A DNA stretch of 64,000 bases. Origin: Beverwykella pulmonaria (taxonomy: Eukaryota > Ascomycota > Dothideomycetes > Pleosporales > Melanommataceae). The stretch spans positions 1,361,197 to 1,425,196 of the forward strand of contig BCHH01000006.1 of the NCBI GenBank assembly GCA_001599595.1. The letters run 5' to 3'. The notes beneath the pieces were generated by a model that saw only the letters and a program-made list of their open reading frames with translations, was not told where the DNA came from and made no database searches. Below are positions 11,421 to 24,339 of the stretch, in pieces; positions within the stretch are counted from its first letter, which is position 1; each line of letters starts with the position of its first letter. A program made the position numbers and the translations under genes.

Positions 11421-13292
11421 TTAGGCACTTCCATTCTGGGTGACCTTCGGACCTTGCAGGATACCCCGGACGCCACCCTTCCCGCCAACTTCCCGGAAGA
11501 TGGCGTTGACGGTCAGGTCGTTTCCAATATTGATTTGCACCTCGACCTTGGAGCCCTTCTTGACGCCCCTGAGCGCAGCTTCAGACAGCACCGTGCCGAC
11601 CTTCCACGTCTTTTCCCTGACCTCCTCCTCTTCCTCCTCCTCGCTCTCATCGTCCTCATCATCAGAAGATGGTTCCCTAGCCTTAGGCTCCGGTTTCGTG
11701 ACCTTGATGTGTCGCACGCCCTCCACGAGCTTGAGAAGCACATCGCCGCCTGCCTTCGGGGTGGCGATGATAGCAGTTCTCCGCACAGGAAGCGGCGTTT
11801 CAGCATCAACGATGGCGTTGAAGACGCCAGAGCCTTCTTCACCAGAGATGAGAAGGATGCCCACGGCCTTCGCGGTATGGGGTGTCACAGTAACCGCTGG
11901 GTGTGTGCTCTGCTCGATGTCCTCGAGTTCGAACTCCTGGATCAGACTGGCTTGGATAGCAGCGCCACGGACGGAGAGCTCAGACGGGTTGATGGCAGTT
12001 GATGAGGTGGAGGGCGCAAGAACAACGGTGCTCTCAGGGAAGAGGTTTCCCACGGCGGACGCGACCTTGGGCGTATGTGAGTTTCCACCTGCAAGGATGA
12101 TCTCGGTGATATCGAGGGGATCAAGCTCAGCCTTCTCAACAGCGTGCGTGACGAGGCGCGCAAATGCAGCGAAGAGCTTGGAGGCTAGGATTTCATAGCG
12201 AGACCGGTTGATGGTAGCTGTGAAGTCAACGCCATTGGCAAGACTCTCAACGGAAAAGTTGGCAGCCGTGCCTATTGACAGGGCTTTCTTGACTGCTTCG
12301 CATTCGAGCTTGAGCTTCGCCAACGAGCGATCGTTTTCCCGGGGGTCGCCGGCGGATTTGTGCTTCTTGATGAACTCTTTCGCGAAGTGGTCCATCAGCG
12401 CTTGGTCGAGCTGAAAGCCGCTGACTTCATAGTCATGGTGGGTGGCCAGCACGGTGTAGATGCCGCCACGCGATGCAATAACGGCGATATCTGATCTTGT
12501 ACCACCCAGATCTGCTACCACAACGATCTTGTCTGCCAGCTTGGCCTCAGGCCGGGCATCGTACGCCAGCACAGCGGCGACGGGTTCGGAAATGAATTGA
12601 AGGATCTCAAGTCCAGCAGCCTTTGCAGCCTTGTTCAGAGCATCCTTCTGGGCATCTGAGAAGTTGGTAGGTACCGTGATGACAGCGGCATTAACATTCT
12701 TTCCCAAGTAGTCAGAGGCAGAAATCCGTAGCCTCTTCAAGTGCCGTGTAGTAATCTCGGAGATGGTGACTGTGTTCTCCGTCTCATCGGCGCTGTCCCG
12801 AATTTTGAAAGCAATGGTCGACTCGTGCTGTATGGGGTGCGCAGACTGGTGGCAAGGGGTGGGATCTATCGACTTGAACCTGGAGCGATTTAGAAAGTGA
12901 CTTCAGCGGGGCGCTTGTAGGTGCATACTCTTGGCCTAGGCAGTCTCTAAAGTATGCGACCGTGTTTTTCGAATTACGGACGAGCTGGCCCTTGGCTTGG
13001 CCCGCATGTAGCTCTTCACCTTCGACGTAGGATAATATGGAGGGAATCTGGCGATCTAGCGGGAGTGTCAGCGAAGGCTCGTGGGAAGAGCTGAGCGACG
13101 GGAGCAATCGTACCTCCATCCTCGTTGGCAATGACTTCAGCCTTTCCTTCCTACGGGGAGTGTCAAACATGTCATCACAAATGGCTACATTGGACATGCA
13201 CTTACAACAGATGTGAAGGCGATGGAGCTGTAGGAATTCCCAAAGGAGATTCCGATTGCGACCCGCTCGGCGGGGTTGGCTTCTGCACTCAT
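11421..13292 (-). CDS. SSZ1: Hsp70-like ribosome-associated complex subunit Ssz1
   Basis: Atypical Hsp70 that pairs with the J-protein zuotin to form the ribosome-associated complex, which activates the Ssb chaperone on nascent chains. Four exons: 13206-13292, 13114-13150, 12929-13055 and 11421-12879; 569 residues (yeast Ssz1 is 538). The first exon encodes MSAEANPAERVAIGISFGNS, the Ssz1 version of the ATPase phosphate loop. Later landmarks are EDGDRQIPSILSY, VNAAVITVPTNFSDAQK, ISEPVAAVLAYD, VVVADLGGTRSD and IILAGGNSHTPKV. The substrate-binding part is short, as in the family. It contains an acidic run of Asp, Glu and Ser (about 495-515), and the protein lacks the usual Hsp70 lid and the EEVD end. 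The gene is divergent from RRP40. Confidence 0.95.
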
Positions 13293-13539
13293 CCTCTGCG
13301 GTTGGCGTGCTCTTCGATATATGCAGACTGTTTGAAGAGACTCGAGGTAGAAAATGGGCTCAGCAGAGTTAGAGGGTGCAAAAGGTTGTCACTGCAAATG
13401 CCAATGGGATGCGGCCAGGAATTCTCACACTCCTAAGAAATTTAATCCACGACATCTTAGCGCCTTGGCAGCCGTTGACCTCATGGATATCTGCACTCGA
13501 CCGCAGCTACACCAACGTTTACCACAATTTTTACTCAAC
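13293..13539. promoter_or_regulatory. Shared divergent promoter SSZ1/RRP40
   Basis: Only 247 bases separate the start codons of SSZ1 (minus) and RRP40 (plus), so the promoters must overlap here. No specific factor site is obvious. Co-regulation with other ribosome- and RNA-related genes is an inference from the arrangement. Confidence 0.6.
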
Positions 13540-14396
13540 ATGGCAACCTCAGCCATCATTGTCCTTCCAGGAGATGTGGTCCCCTCAAGTGCATTGCCAA
13601 AGCCCCCCAAGCAGAACAAGCCTCTCACACTCGGTCCTGGCCTCCGGCACATCCCACCGAGCACAATTACTTCCACCATTGCGGGCGCATTGACTACCGA
13701 CAACAAGAAGAATGCTGCTTGGGTTGAATACAACAGTGGAAGAGTGAGTTGTTACCTGAAAATGATTCCCCCTTCGTTCCACGCTTCGACTTACCTTTTC
13801 GTTATTTTTACTTCTACCTGCAACATCTTTCCCACATCTTTTCCGACCTACTCTAATACCCATCCTCACAGTTTCTACCTGCCGTCGGTGATCTCGTCAT
13901 TGCAACAGTCAACAATTCCGCCGGCGAAAGCTTCAACTGCTACATCACCCCAAATACGCCATTCGCACTCCTTCCCCAGTTAGCCTTTGAGGGTGCCACC
14001 CGCAAGACACGGCCCCAACTCGCCGCCAATTCCCTTGTATACGCTCGCGTGACCAATTCCGGAAAAGAGTCCGCACCTGAAATCACCTGCGTGGATCCAT
14101 CGACGGGAAAGAGCGAAGGACTCGGCCCGTTGAAAGGAGGAATGGTTTTCAAGATTAGCCTCGGCATGGCGAGGCGGCTGCTCGCTGGAAAGAAAGGCGG
14201 CGTCACTGTATTAGAAGGCCTGAGTGAAAAAGTGGGATTCGAAGTGGCTATAGGAAGAAATGGAGTGCTGTGGGTTGACGGAGGAAAGGTGAAGGCAACC
14301 TTGGCCATTGGACGCGCCGTGCAGGAGGTGGACGAGAAAGCTCTTGGAGAGCAGGGCCAAAAGAAGGTGGTGGAGAAGGTGCTGAAAAGCCTTTGA
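13540..14396 (+). CDS. RRP40: Exosome complex cap subunit Rrp40
   Basis: Non-catalytic S1/KH cap subunit of the RNA exosome, needed for 3'-to-5' RNA processing and decay in nucleus and cytoplasm. Two exons, 13540-13743 and 13872-14396, with a 128-base intron; 242 residues against 240 in yeast. The intron falls at NSGR/FLPAVGDLVIATV, where the S1 domain starts. Visible features are an N-terminal beta-rich part with LTLGPGLRHIPP, the S1-like region (about 65-140), and a KH-like C-terminal part with LGPLKGGMVFKISLGMARRL. The start is the ATG that gives MATSAIIVLPGDVVP, typical of fungal Rrp40. Confidence 0.94.
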
Positions 14397-14403
14397 ATAA
14401 GAG

Positions 14404-15048
14404 GTGGTCTATGGTAACCGTAGTGCGAACATCGAGGGTGTCGTCCAACAAGCCATCGACGTCCCGCTTTACGAACTTACCAATTCTGTTGTCTGTGGCT
14501 TTCCTCGGACCCTTTCTAGGCTCATCTATAACTTCCTCGATAACCTCCCTCCTGGGTGCTACCTATCCGTCCTCGCGATCGATCGGTATCTTAAACCAGT
14601 ACTAAGAGGTGTCATAGTCTTCGAAGTGGTTTGAAGCTGCAATGATGACTCTGATCATGGTTCTTACCTCGGAAATGCCGTCAACCTCTTGGACCCTTCG
14701 AGTTCCTCTGGGGACAATCTTGACGAAATCGATACAAATTTCGTTTCATACCTACCGTCAGACACAAAATATCTGGAGCATCGATCGAACATCGCCGTCT
14801 AGAGTCCTCGGACTAAACTCCATGTCTACATCGAACGCAACCCCGTCTGCGATCTTCTATATATCCGCATGCCGGAATGTGTCTTCCAATCATGTTCTCA
14901 TAAGTGGACTGGCCTCCTCCTTGGAGGAATTGGAGGCGACCATCCGTCATTACCTTTACTGCGTCTCCCTCATCACCCATTGAAGACAACCCAACAGCAG
15001 CGATTTTGGTGTGTTCATGCGCCTCAACGTACTAGCACTGCCGAGTGA
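14404..15048 (+). pseudogene. Possible nonsense-broken open frame
   Basis: One forward frame stays open across about 215 codons except for a TGA at 14632-14634 and a TAG at 14800-14802, ending at a TGA at 15046-15048. Both inner stops are one C-to-T change from sense codons (CGA and CAG). The translation is varied and protein-like, for example GVVQQAIDVPLYELTN and LDPSSSSGDNLDEIDTNFVSYL, but I do not recognise a family and there is no ATG at the front. It starts right after the RRP40 stop. A decayed gene and a chance open stretch are both possible. Confidence 0.25.
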
Positions 15049-15641
15049 AGACCTCTGAAGATGTCCCAGAGGGTTGTCGCATGCAAGGGGATAGACGACG
15101 CTCGGCGACAAATTACAACAATTTGCATCAATGGCCATCCAACCATGGAGATATATAGAAGGACCACCCTCGGGCTCCCCTTTAGCCCTTGGTCCTAAGA
15201 TCGTATTGGCACCTCTTAGCCAATTTGGAGGCGAAACGAAAGCAAAAGTAGCAGTGTTAGTTCGGTCACGACAACTATGGGAGTGCTATCTACATCTTTG
15301 GTTTTACGGATCTCGTCACGTTCATCAGGAAGTCCGGGAAGCGCGAAATCTTTGTGTATGGAATGACTACACACTACTCTAGGAGTTATGGGAAACCTCC
15401 TAAGCAGAGAATCAAGTGGGGCTAGTGCACGCAGATGAATGAAGATCGTCTAGTATCAAAATGCCGATGACTTTTGCTTGTGAACTTGTAGTCTATTGTG
15501 ACACAATACTTCCAGATCTAGGAAAAAATGTTTCGTTACAGAACAAGATCCACGCTCCAAATCCCTATTTCGAAATTCCCAGCCCATTGCATCTCCTCTC
15601 CTCCTTCACTCGTTCCCTATTTTGCATCGAGGTCACACCAT
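15049..15641. other. Intergenic, nothing recognised
   Basis: An 84-codon open frame beginning with the ATG at 15131 is the only candidate. It has no recognisable domain and no splice partner. The last part is probably the 3' untranslated region of the aspartyl-tRNA synthetase gene. Confidence 0.5.
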
Positions 15642-17459
15642 CTATGGTAAGAACCGTCCAGGGTCTCTGGGGAACAGACTGCACATCCTGATATTCGGCA
15701 ACCCCAACCAAAACTGGACAATCCTCTCGAGCCCAAAGCCTCCACCCGCATGCTGTGGACACCCATATCTGAAACTATCCACATACTCTTTTGTGCCGGA
15801 CGACTCGGGGTCGATCGGCGGGTCGTGTTTGCGCATCATTTCAATGAGCAATTCGGCGTTGTGGATACGCTGGGCGCCAGAGCAGATCTCTTGCCCGCGC
15901 ATGAACATGTCGTAGGAGTTTGAGAGCAGCGGATCGGCAGAAGACGGCATGGTATAGGCCGGGCGGATAGCCAGGGGGAATTGATCAAGTGTGTAGAAGT
16001 CGGAGCCGTATTTTTCGAGGACGAGGCGGCCGAGGTGCTTTTCTTGAGGAGTTCTGGAAGCGTGGTTAGTATGTGATATGTGAGGTTTCGAAGCGAGAGG
16101 AATGGAAGGGAGAACGGAGGGGTCGTAGGAAGGCTTACGTCAAGTCATCGTAGTCTCCGAGCTCCTCGCCAGCCTCGCGGAGCATCTTGATGCCTTCTTT
16201 GAAGGGGATATGCGGTACTTTGCCCGACTCGGGGAGCTTGAAGTCCTCGACGCGGTAAACGCTCCGGACGAGCTCAGTTTCCTTCTTATATCTAACATTC
16301 AGCTCCTTAAAAATGAACAGCATGAGATCCTCCAGCACACCCATGACCTCGTGGTATTCTTCCTGGAACTCCATTTCCAGATCAAGGCCAGTGAACTCGG
16401 TCAAGTGACGCGCGGTATTGGACTTCTCGGCACGGAAGACGGGTCCAATTTCCATGACCTTTTGGAAGCGGGCGGCGATGAGCATCTGCTTGTAGAACTG
16501 TGGGGACTGCGCAAGATACGCCTTCTTGTCGAAGTACTTGAGCTCGAAGACACTAGCACCGCCCTCGGTTGCTGCGCCTAGGATCTTCGGGGTGTGGATA
16601 AGCGTGAAGCCTTTCTGGGAGAGGAATTCCTGGAACAGCGCACAGACACCGCCCTTGATAACAAAAATGGCGTGGTTGATCTTTGCGCGTAGGTCAATGG
16701 TCCGATTGTCGAGTCGGACATTAAGTCCCACCAACGGTCTTGCATCGCCCTCCTCTTGCTCCTCTTTCTCTTCTCCCACGCCGTCGCCAGGCAACCTGCG
16801 TTCAGCATCTTCGACCTGCAATGGCAGTGGGACTTCGGCCTTGGCCTCGACGAAGAGCTTGGTAATGTGAATCTCAAAGTCCTTGATCGTGGCGCTCTTG
16901 ATGGGCTCCTTGACGCGCTTCACCAGCCCTGTGACAGCGAGGGTGCTCTCGGTGCTGACATTCCCGGAGAACTTGACCATCTGCTTGCTCAGCTTCTCGC
17001 TGGCAGCAACGACAGCTTGTACGGTATCGAGGCCCTGGCGGAGGTTCAAGAAGGCCAACTTTGCGGACTGTACGCGTGCGTTCTCGACCCAGCATCGGAA
17101 CGTGATCTCCGTGTCCTCATACTCGGCGATGGAGGAGAGGTCTTTGCGAGGGGTGCCGGTGGGCTTGAAGTCTTTCGATCCGCAGAGAGGGAGATCGCCA
17201 TAGGCGTCAGCAGACACGTCTTCTCCGTCGGCAGCTTCCTTTTTCTGGCGTTCGGCGAGCTCGCGGGCTTGAGCTGCTGCCTTCTTTTCGGCCTAACGTG
17301 GTGTTAGCAATTAGCCGCGAGGAGACCCTGGATGGAGACCAGAGCGAACTACTCCCTCACCTTTTCCTTTTCCTTCTGGGCTTTCTTCAGGGCGTTCTTG
17401 GACGGCGGTTCAGGGTCGCCTGAGCCTGAGGCTACCGGCGCGGATGCTGGTTCGGTCAT
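15642..17459 (-). CDS. DPS1: Cytosolic aspartyl-tRNA synthetase
   Basis: Class IIb synthetase that charges tRNA-Asp with aspartate in the cytosol. Three exons: 17361-17459, 16139-17292 and 15642-16053, giving 554 residues (yeast Dps1 is 557); the second intron has an ACTAAC branch site. The N-terminus is lysine-rich ([17 protein letters not shown]), the tRNA-binding extension usual in eukaryotic forms. The OB-fold anticodon domain spans about 70-190, starting [14 protein letters not shown]. Class II motif 2 is seen as [17 protein letters not shown] and motif 3 as [17 protein letters not shown] Glu-rich insertion lies between the OB fold and the catalytic core. The C-terminus [10 protein letters not shown] is the standard ending. 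Confidence 0.96.
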
Positions 17460-18433
17460 GGCGGGGTAGATGTAGGAGACAGAGCAGGATGTAGCTGATT
17501 GCGTGAGTTTGGAATAACTTTAGATGTGAAAGACGAATGTGACTGTACAATTGGGTTTCTAGGGCGCGCTTTTATAGTGTTTTTGTTGTGAGTCGAACGT
17601 GTGAAGTGGTGTGAGTCGGAATTTACGTCCAAGGTGGGGCTGGGCTGTGCATCATCTCGAACCCCCACCAACGCCGCTTCCTGAGAGCTTCAACTTTCTG
17701 CGCGCTTGGCTTGCAAAAACTCATTCCAGTCGCTCACCTATAGGTCCCGATACTTGAAAAGGACTTTGGCTAGCTATCTAACACTGCCTTTCTACTTTAT
17801 GTTGTCTTACTTTTACAAGTAGTTATGGTAGCGTAATGTGGACCGAGATAAATCTTCAGCTCCTAGAGATTTCCATCCGAAGGAGGAGAATGGGAAAAGA
17901 GTCCATAAATTCTAGAAGCGAATGCTCTAAAGTCGTGGGCTAAAACCTCTCGTGTACGCTTCATAGCCGAGCCTTGACTCACGTGAAGAGTATTGATTAG
18001 TAGTTTGGTAGCGTGATCGGGAATCACCGATCACCGGCTATGGTTCCGGAAGTTTTCCAGCATTATGCAGCCCCCAAACCCGTTTGACAGGAGAAACGCC
18101 AGCACGAGCCCCATATTCAATGCTATTCTATCGAGTTAGATTCATCTAGTGACCCCTTATGGATACGGCCTAACCTACTATGCCCCAAATCGCTATGCCC
18201 GTGGAACAAAAACCAGCCTTCCTACCCACACCAAGCCTCATCCCCTGAATTCGCAAGAAAATACCCGGAAAGCCCAGTTCTAATACACTTGACGTGTGTC
18301 ACTGGCTACTGGTAGACACTCAACACATCCACTCCTAATTATCACCACCGGCAGAAGACTTCGCCCGGCCCATGACAAACCGATTCCCCCGCAGACGCAA
18401 AGATACCCTCTGCTTATGGCCCAACATCAGCTT
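17460..18433. other. Intergenic: DPS1 promoter and KOG1 3' region
   Basis: Two minus-strand genes flank this kilobase. No open frame is convincing. The right end presumably includes the KOG1 3' untranslated region, the left end the DPS1 promoter and leader. Confidence 0.5.
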
Positions 18434-21400
18434 TTAAGTGAATGTAGAAGACCGGTTGATTAATGTGGTACTGTTACCATCCCACAGCTTGACTGTCTTG
18501 ACAGCGTTTGGCGCGGAGTGCTTGGGTTCTTGACAAGCGAATATATTGACGTGATTATCGTGGAGAGCTGCAGCAGCAATCATCAGTCGGTGGGGATGGA
18601 ACGCTGTTGCGGAGATTGGGGCAGAACGATCACGCAGGAAACCCGAATACGGCTCGAAATGAGATACTGGTTGACCGGTGTTGATGTTGAATATCTTGAC
18701 CCTGTGTCGTTGGGTTCCACTATAAAGATTAGTATCCAGCTTGCATACTTGGGGAGGGGTGCCTACGTTGCAAAGACAGGCGCATGTTCGTGGACACTTA
18801 GCGTTCGTAACGTGTCCGTAGTAGCCTGGATAGTCTTCACACTCTTGTCCATGCGAATATCCCACAGCTTGACTTCGCCGCTTCGAGAACCGCTCACCAA
18901 CTCACGCTGGCCGCCTCGCTGCAGATGAACGTTGGTGACCCATTGCTTGTGTTCCTTCCAAACCTTGACCATGGCGGTTGCAGGCTTTTGACGTTGATCG
19001 TACACGCGAACAGCGCCGTCACCAAACCCTGCAGTAAACACATCGCCTTCAACTTGGTCGGATGTTAAGGAAGTGATGCAGGAGCCGGATCTTGCAGGTA
19101 TGTCCTGTCCATGTAGATTAGTAGCTGTATTTAAGAAGAGGCAATTTTTGACTCACGCTTGTGCAGATCTCGGTGCCGGCATTCCATACACGGATCACCT
19201 TGACGTCTCCAGCAACCAACACTAATCCTCGGCCCTGTTGCCAGTCGAAGACAAGCCCAGCGTTCTTGTTGGACGGAACAAGATCAGTCAAAGCCCGGAA
19301 AGCTGTCACTAGCTCAGTCTTCCCTTTGGTGTCATAATCGCGGAAAATCTTGATCACTCCATCGGAAGACCCGGTCATAAGAAAAGCTTGGTCATCTTCA
19401 TTTATGAATCGAACCTGGGTAATCTTCGAGTCTGTAGGGTTTCCATTCGAGAAACAGTTGATCCTGGTGGCCGACCGCGAGTAATCGATTACGTTGACTG
19501 TGTCTCGATTGTCCGTAACAACCAGATGATCTTCAAATTGATGGAAACACATCTTCATCGGCTGACTGAGATTATCGAAATACCCGCGAGGTGTATCCCA
19601 TCGGTTCGAAACGGCCACTTCTTTCAATGGTTGCGTCTCCGCGATGATCTTGTCATTGCGATTTCGTCTCCACAATCTACCGTTGTAGTACGTGCTTCCA
19701 GGCTCATCTGCCTCTGTCGATTTCATCTGTGGCTCGCGGAAGTATTCTGCGGACCACTCGAAAAACTTGCTCTTTAAAGGTAGCTCGGGCTGCTTTGATA
19801 GACTTCGAGGCACGAAGCCCCTAGTTTTAGGCTCTTCTTCGACGTGATATTTCTCAGGAAGATGAGGAGACGCGTCAACTGGAGGTGCATGGAAGTCCTC
19901 CGTCTTCGTACGTCCCGGACTCTTTTGTGGTGAGACGGGAGCATCAGTGTTGCCCCAAATCGTCTTGAGTGAAGCTGCAACACTAGCCGTCCTCCGAAGA
20001 CCGCCGAACAGAGATAGGTAGCTTGGTTCTTTCGATGTTGTCGGAGGAGTAGAAGGTTTCTGAACGGGCTTCTCCTCATACGCGCGTCGGCCAGGGCGAG
20101 AAACGGAATGTTTACTGAGGATCTCGTCGAACTGTGGTTGGACAAATTTGGCCAGCGGCGATTCCAGGAGTGCAATGAGAACGCAGTCGACGACAATCCC
20201 TGCATCTCTCGCAATCTCAGGATAGGGATCGACCGACATGACTAGCATTTCCTTCCAGATGGCAGCATAAATGGTATTCTGCGAACAAGTAGACTGGTTG
20301 GGGTTTCCTGGTGCGCTTGATCGCGATTTCATGAAGAGGCCGTCGCTATTATTCTCTTCTATCTTCAAGTAGAGGTCGTTACTTGCTTCCTCCGTGAACT
20401 GTTCGAAAGCAGCAACGATGAATTTTGACTTGTACCGTAGAATGAAGACCGAGAAGAAAATGAGCAATTCTTTTCGAACCATGCTGTTCCCATCATTAGT
20501 CATGACGAGCACCATCGAAGCAATAGACTCCTCGATGGTTGCGACCTGTACAGTGATATCCCGGATGCCCAAAAATGCCGTGAGAGCATAGAGCATTGAG
20601 GCTCTGACTTCAGGGGCTGGGTCGATAACCAGCGCGCATAGTTTCTCATAGGCCATTTCTCGAATGCCAACCCACTTCGCTTCCTCGTGGTTGACCCAAA
20701 GTTTGCTGAGGCAAAGGCACGACCAATGCCTTAGCAACGGATTTTTCATATCCTGAAGATGGTTCAGGCAGCTTTGTACAAGCTCTGTGCTCAACGACGC
20801 GCGTTGTCCTTGTGTGTAATCCTTGCAGAACATTGCGACGATGAATGCACACATGGATCGATGCTCACTAGCATTCAAGACGGGGATACCTAGTCACGTC
20901 AGTCTGCTGTCTGAGACGGGAGAAACAAGACACAAACCATAGTTGGGATTAAGGATGTTGATGAAGTACTGGTATCCATTATCTTTGAGAAGATCAGCCT
21001 GGCAGGACTGATCTACTGCGAGAATGCGAGCCCATATGAAGACCATCACGGGCTTCAGCTCCATGGCCTGTGATTGCAGAAGCTTGAGAACGTAAGGGAA
21101 AATGCCAATGCCAAGGGCCAGATTGACGGCCCACGGTCCGAGATCCAGGAACTTGGACAGAAGGATGAGTGCCCGCAACCGGTGAACCTGGCTGAGGAGA
21201 ACTTGAAGCAAAATGGGGAGTTGCTCAGGCACCTTTTGTTCCACGGCGCCCTGGGTCAGATACACCTCGAATGCAGTGAGCTGCTCGGAAAAAAACTCGG
21301 AGTGTTTGTAAGCGTATTGTATCTCCCCTCGCGCCTCCGCCTGCAGTTCGGGAAGTTGAGCTAGTATTAATTCCACAGCGAGATCCCAGCTGCGCCAAAG

Positions 21401-22955
21401 GGGGTGATCATGTAACTGGGGTATCTCTGGATAGCAAACGGGGTGACAGTGATACACCCTCATGATTCGCTGTGCCAAGAGAAAGTTGCGGAAGAGAGCA
21501 GCAACCATCAAATCCTGCCTAAAGAGTTTCTTGAAAAGGGGCTTGGACAACGAGTTCCACGCAATGGTGTCAGTAATGGCTGTAAATATCCAATTCAGTT
21601 CCCCGATAGGCGTGCGCCGTTCCGAGACTTTGCCAGGTATATCGTGCGCGTCACGAAGTTTGACGTGGGTAGGGAGAGGGTTCTGCAAAATGAAGAACCT
21701 CACGGCCATCGTGATGGGGTCGGTAAGACACGATGTGAAGATATCTGCGGGTAGCTCTGGGTTCGTTGGAAGCGACTCCTTTTCCCGACATGCGGCCAGA
21801 TGGATGCAATCACCAAAGTCGACGTATTCCACGTTGGGGTCCCTACGGCGTGCTTCTTCAAACTCGCTTTGGTGTTTCTCGGCAAACTTGTTGAAGTTGG
21901 AGATAATGAGTCCGGCGTCTGAGCAGTCATATACAAAGAGACTCGGAGCTCCAATCCAGCTCTGCAGGTCGTAGAGTGACAGAGGAATGTACTGTGTGTA
22001 GTTTCGATTGAAGACCCAGATTTCGCCCGAGGAAGTGGGCTTGGGTACGCCATGACCGTTGTAATGGAACAAGACCCTCTCGTTGCGGGCATTGCGTCTA
22101 AGCGTCGAGGTGTACTTCCGTGTCTCGTCTGTCGTGGGATCTAGCAGCAGTTTGTACCGCGTTCGCATGCTCAGTTGTTCGTACTGTGTCTGCAGCGCCT
22201 TCCCAATCTGATTCATCGGAGTATGTCCTGGTGTCTGGGACGTTACTGTGGGGTCGATCCAGCATTCCTCCTTGGCGCAAGGGTTTGTCTTGATCACGTC
22301 TGGCGGATCGACACCGATATTGAGACACAGCGCGAGAACAGCAGAAACGGTTTTGAGGCGGTCACGCATTCGCCATTCTGGGAGTGGATTTGCGCCATCA
22401 TCGTTCTTTGGATTGCCGCCCGTCTCGTGCTTTTTGTCGGTGTAGTACATGAAAAAGGTCTGCAAGCACCGAATTAGCCCCTCTTGTTTTTGCCCAACAC
22501 GCTCGAAGCGTGGTACCTACCGAAGTTAAGAGATTGTTGTACTCGTCCGAATTGAGCTGATCATCCCACCCATGGCGGATCTTGAAGGGTTCGTCTGTGC
22601 TGCTGGCTTCATCGGCGCTCTCTGGCGGAGCAGGTTCGTGGCGAGGGCCGAAATCGCTTTTTGCCCTCAGCATGGAGGGCCGGCTTCCCAGGGCGCCATT
22701 GGAGCGTGTCTGCAGTGCACCCAAGCGGCGTCCATTGATTTCTGGCCGGTTGCGATTTGTGGACTGGACGGCCGAGGAGCTGCTGGGGCGCGGAGCGGTC
22801 GCATCCTGGGGGGTTTGCGGATCGGGAGGAGCGGATGCGGACGCAGGCGCTTGCTCTATGGCGCTCTCCATGGTGGCAGGCGCAGCGGCGTGGGAGACGT
22901 GAGGCTGGGGTTGCGAGTGACCGCTAACGAGGGGCAATTCATCAACGGTTCTCAT
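18434..22955 (-). CDS. KOG1: TORC1 scaffold subunit Kog1/Raptor
   Basis: Raptor orthologue, the substrate-recruiting subunit of TOR complex 1, which couples nutrient status to growth at the vacuole surface. Five exons: 22521-22955, 20938-22459, 19157-20889, 18767-19104 and 18434-18719; 1,437 residues. Residues 1-145 are low-complexity, then comes the Raptor N-terminal conserved, caspase-like domain with TFFMYYTDKKHETGG, HYNGHGVPKPTSSGEIWVFN and FVYDCSDAGLIISNF. HEAT-type repeats follow (about 480-800, such as SMLYALTAFLGIRD). A variable Ser/Pro linker comes next, then a C-terminal WD40 propeller (about 1,090-1,437) with FLMTGSSDGVIKIF and LVSGSRSGEVKLWDIR. All junctions keep phase. The last exon ends in a short unconserved tail, so the extreme C-terminus is less certain. 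The gene is divergent from the Tea1-like gene. Confidence 0.94.
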
Positions 22956-24339
22956 GTTGCGCGTGGGCGAGCTGTTGTGACGGCCTCCGGGCCACGCCCA
23001 TGTCGGAGGGTGCTTTTATGTGCAGAGGCGGGGAATGTGGGATGGGAGAACTCGGTGCGGTGAGACAGACGCGGTGGTCGACGGCGTGCGGAACGGTGGA
23101 GCAGGTTGGTCTCTGGGTCAATAAAGGCTGCCGGTGAATGTTTGTAGCTTCGAGGCGTATCCTGATTCGGCCGGGCGGTGAGCGGCCCGCACGTGAGCTG
23201 GACGGGAGCCAATGGGCATGGTTGGGACGAGCTTCATGCATCTGCTCGTCGAGGCCCATGCCATCAAGCGACAAACAAGCACGAGGCAAGCACTGCTGAC
23301 CGCCGTGTGACAGCCGTCGTCTGTTTCGTCCCCGGGGAGGGAAGATTGGGACCAGTTCAATAGAGTTGCGACTCCCACGGCCCAGCGCTCTCCGCCATGG
23401 CACGCCTCCATGCTGGCTGATGCCAATGCCGACCCCAACGATGCCACCAGGCGGGCCCGGGCCTTGCGCGGGCTAGCGATTCTTCCCCGGCGCGCCATGG
23501 AGCCATGGTGCGAACTGCTGCGGGCAAAGGAATCTTGGGGGCTTCGACGTGCCTCGTCTGCGGCGTGCGAGGGCTGCTTGGACCGTAGATTTATTGCTCC
23601 GATGGATGCACCGACAATGCAGTAGCCCGCGAGTGGAGACGCGCAGCAGCCAATCGAGCGCCGCGCATCCCTGCACTCCCGCTGATCTCGTCCGGAACTC
23701 ACTCAGGGGCCATCGCAGGGCGAAGGCGAAGCGTGAATGCTGAGCACGGCGAGCAGCACGTTTTGCGCGACGAGGGCGTCCACTGAATACCACGGGAGCC
23801 GTAGAAGACGACGGCCTCTGCTCACGCCTGCTACGTACGGTGCACTCTCTTGCCCTCGACATGGTCTGTCTGCTTTTGCATGCAGACGTCGCCCATTGCA
23901 AAGCCTCGCCTCGCCGTCCCCTCGACCTCGCGCTCTCGTGCGTGTCTCCTGCTGGGATCACCCTTTCTGCCAAGCGGGCGTCCGCTCCCTTTCAAACATT
24001 TCGGCTCGCCAACACCAGCAGCACATCCCGATCACGCCTCACCTCCACCATCGCCAGCACTCTACTGTCTCGCATTTTGCCTTGCCTGCACCCTTCGTCT
24101 TTCGCTCCCCTACAGCCTGCCGTCTGAGACATGCGCAGGTCCGGTTAATCGTCGCCCACTCCGCTTAAAGCACCCCTCTGCACGTCGACTAGCCGCAGTG
24201 CTCGTCCAGCCTCCCGCCCTCGCTCCCGCGCAACACGCCCACACCACCAGAGCGACCACCATCGACTGCAGACCGGATGCGTTCGTAACCATTGCTGCGT
24301 GCCCATTTCTGACGTCGCAACGGGCGCACGCTTGTCACC
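22956..24339. promoter_or_regulatory. Divergent upstream region KOG1/Tea1-like gene
   Basis: A GC-rich interval of 1.4 kb between the start codons of two large growth-control genes. Several open frames of 100-200 codons exist on both strands, but they overlap one another, lack a coherent start and look like by-products of high GC. It most likely holds two promoters with long leaders. Confidence 0.5.

Noticed and set aside
11440..12198. 252-codon plus-strand open frame
   Set aside because: It is antisense to SSZ1; the Ser run mirrors the acidic run of that gene.
22572..23063. 163-codon plus-strand open frame
   Set aside because: It is antisense to the first exon of KOG1; composition follows the high GC of that exon.
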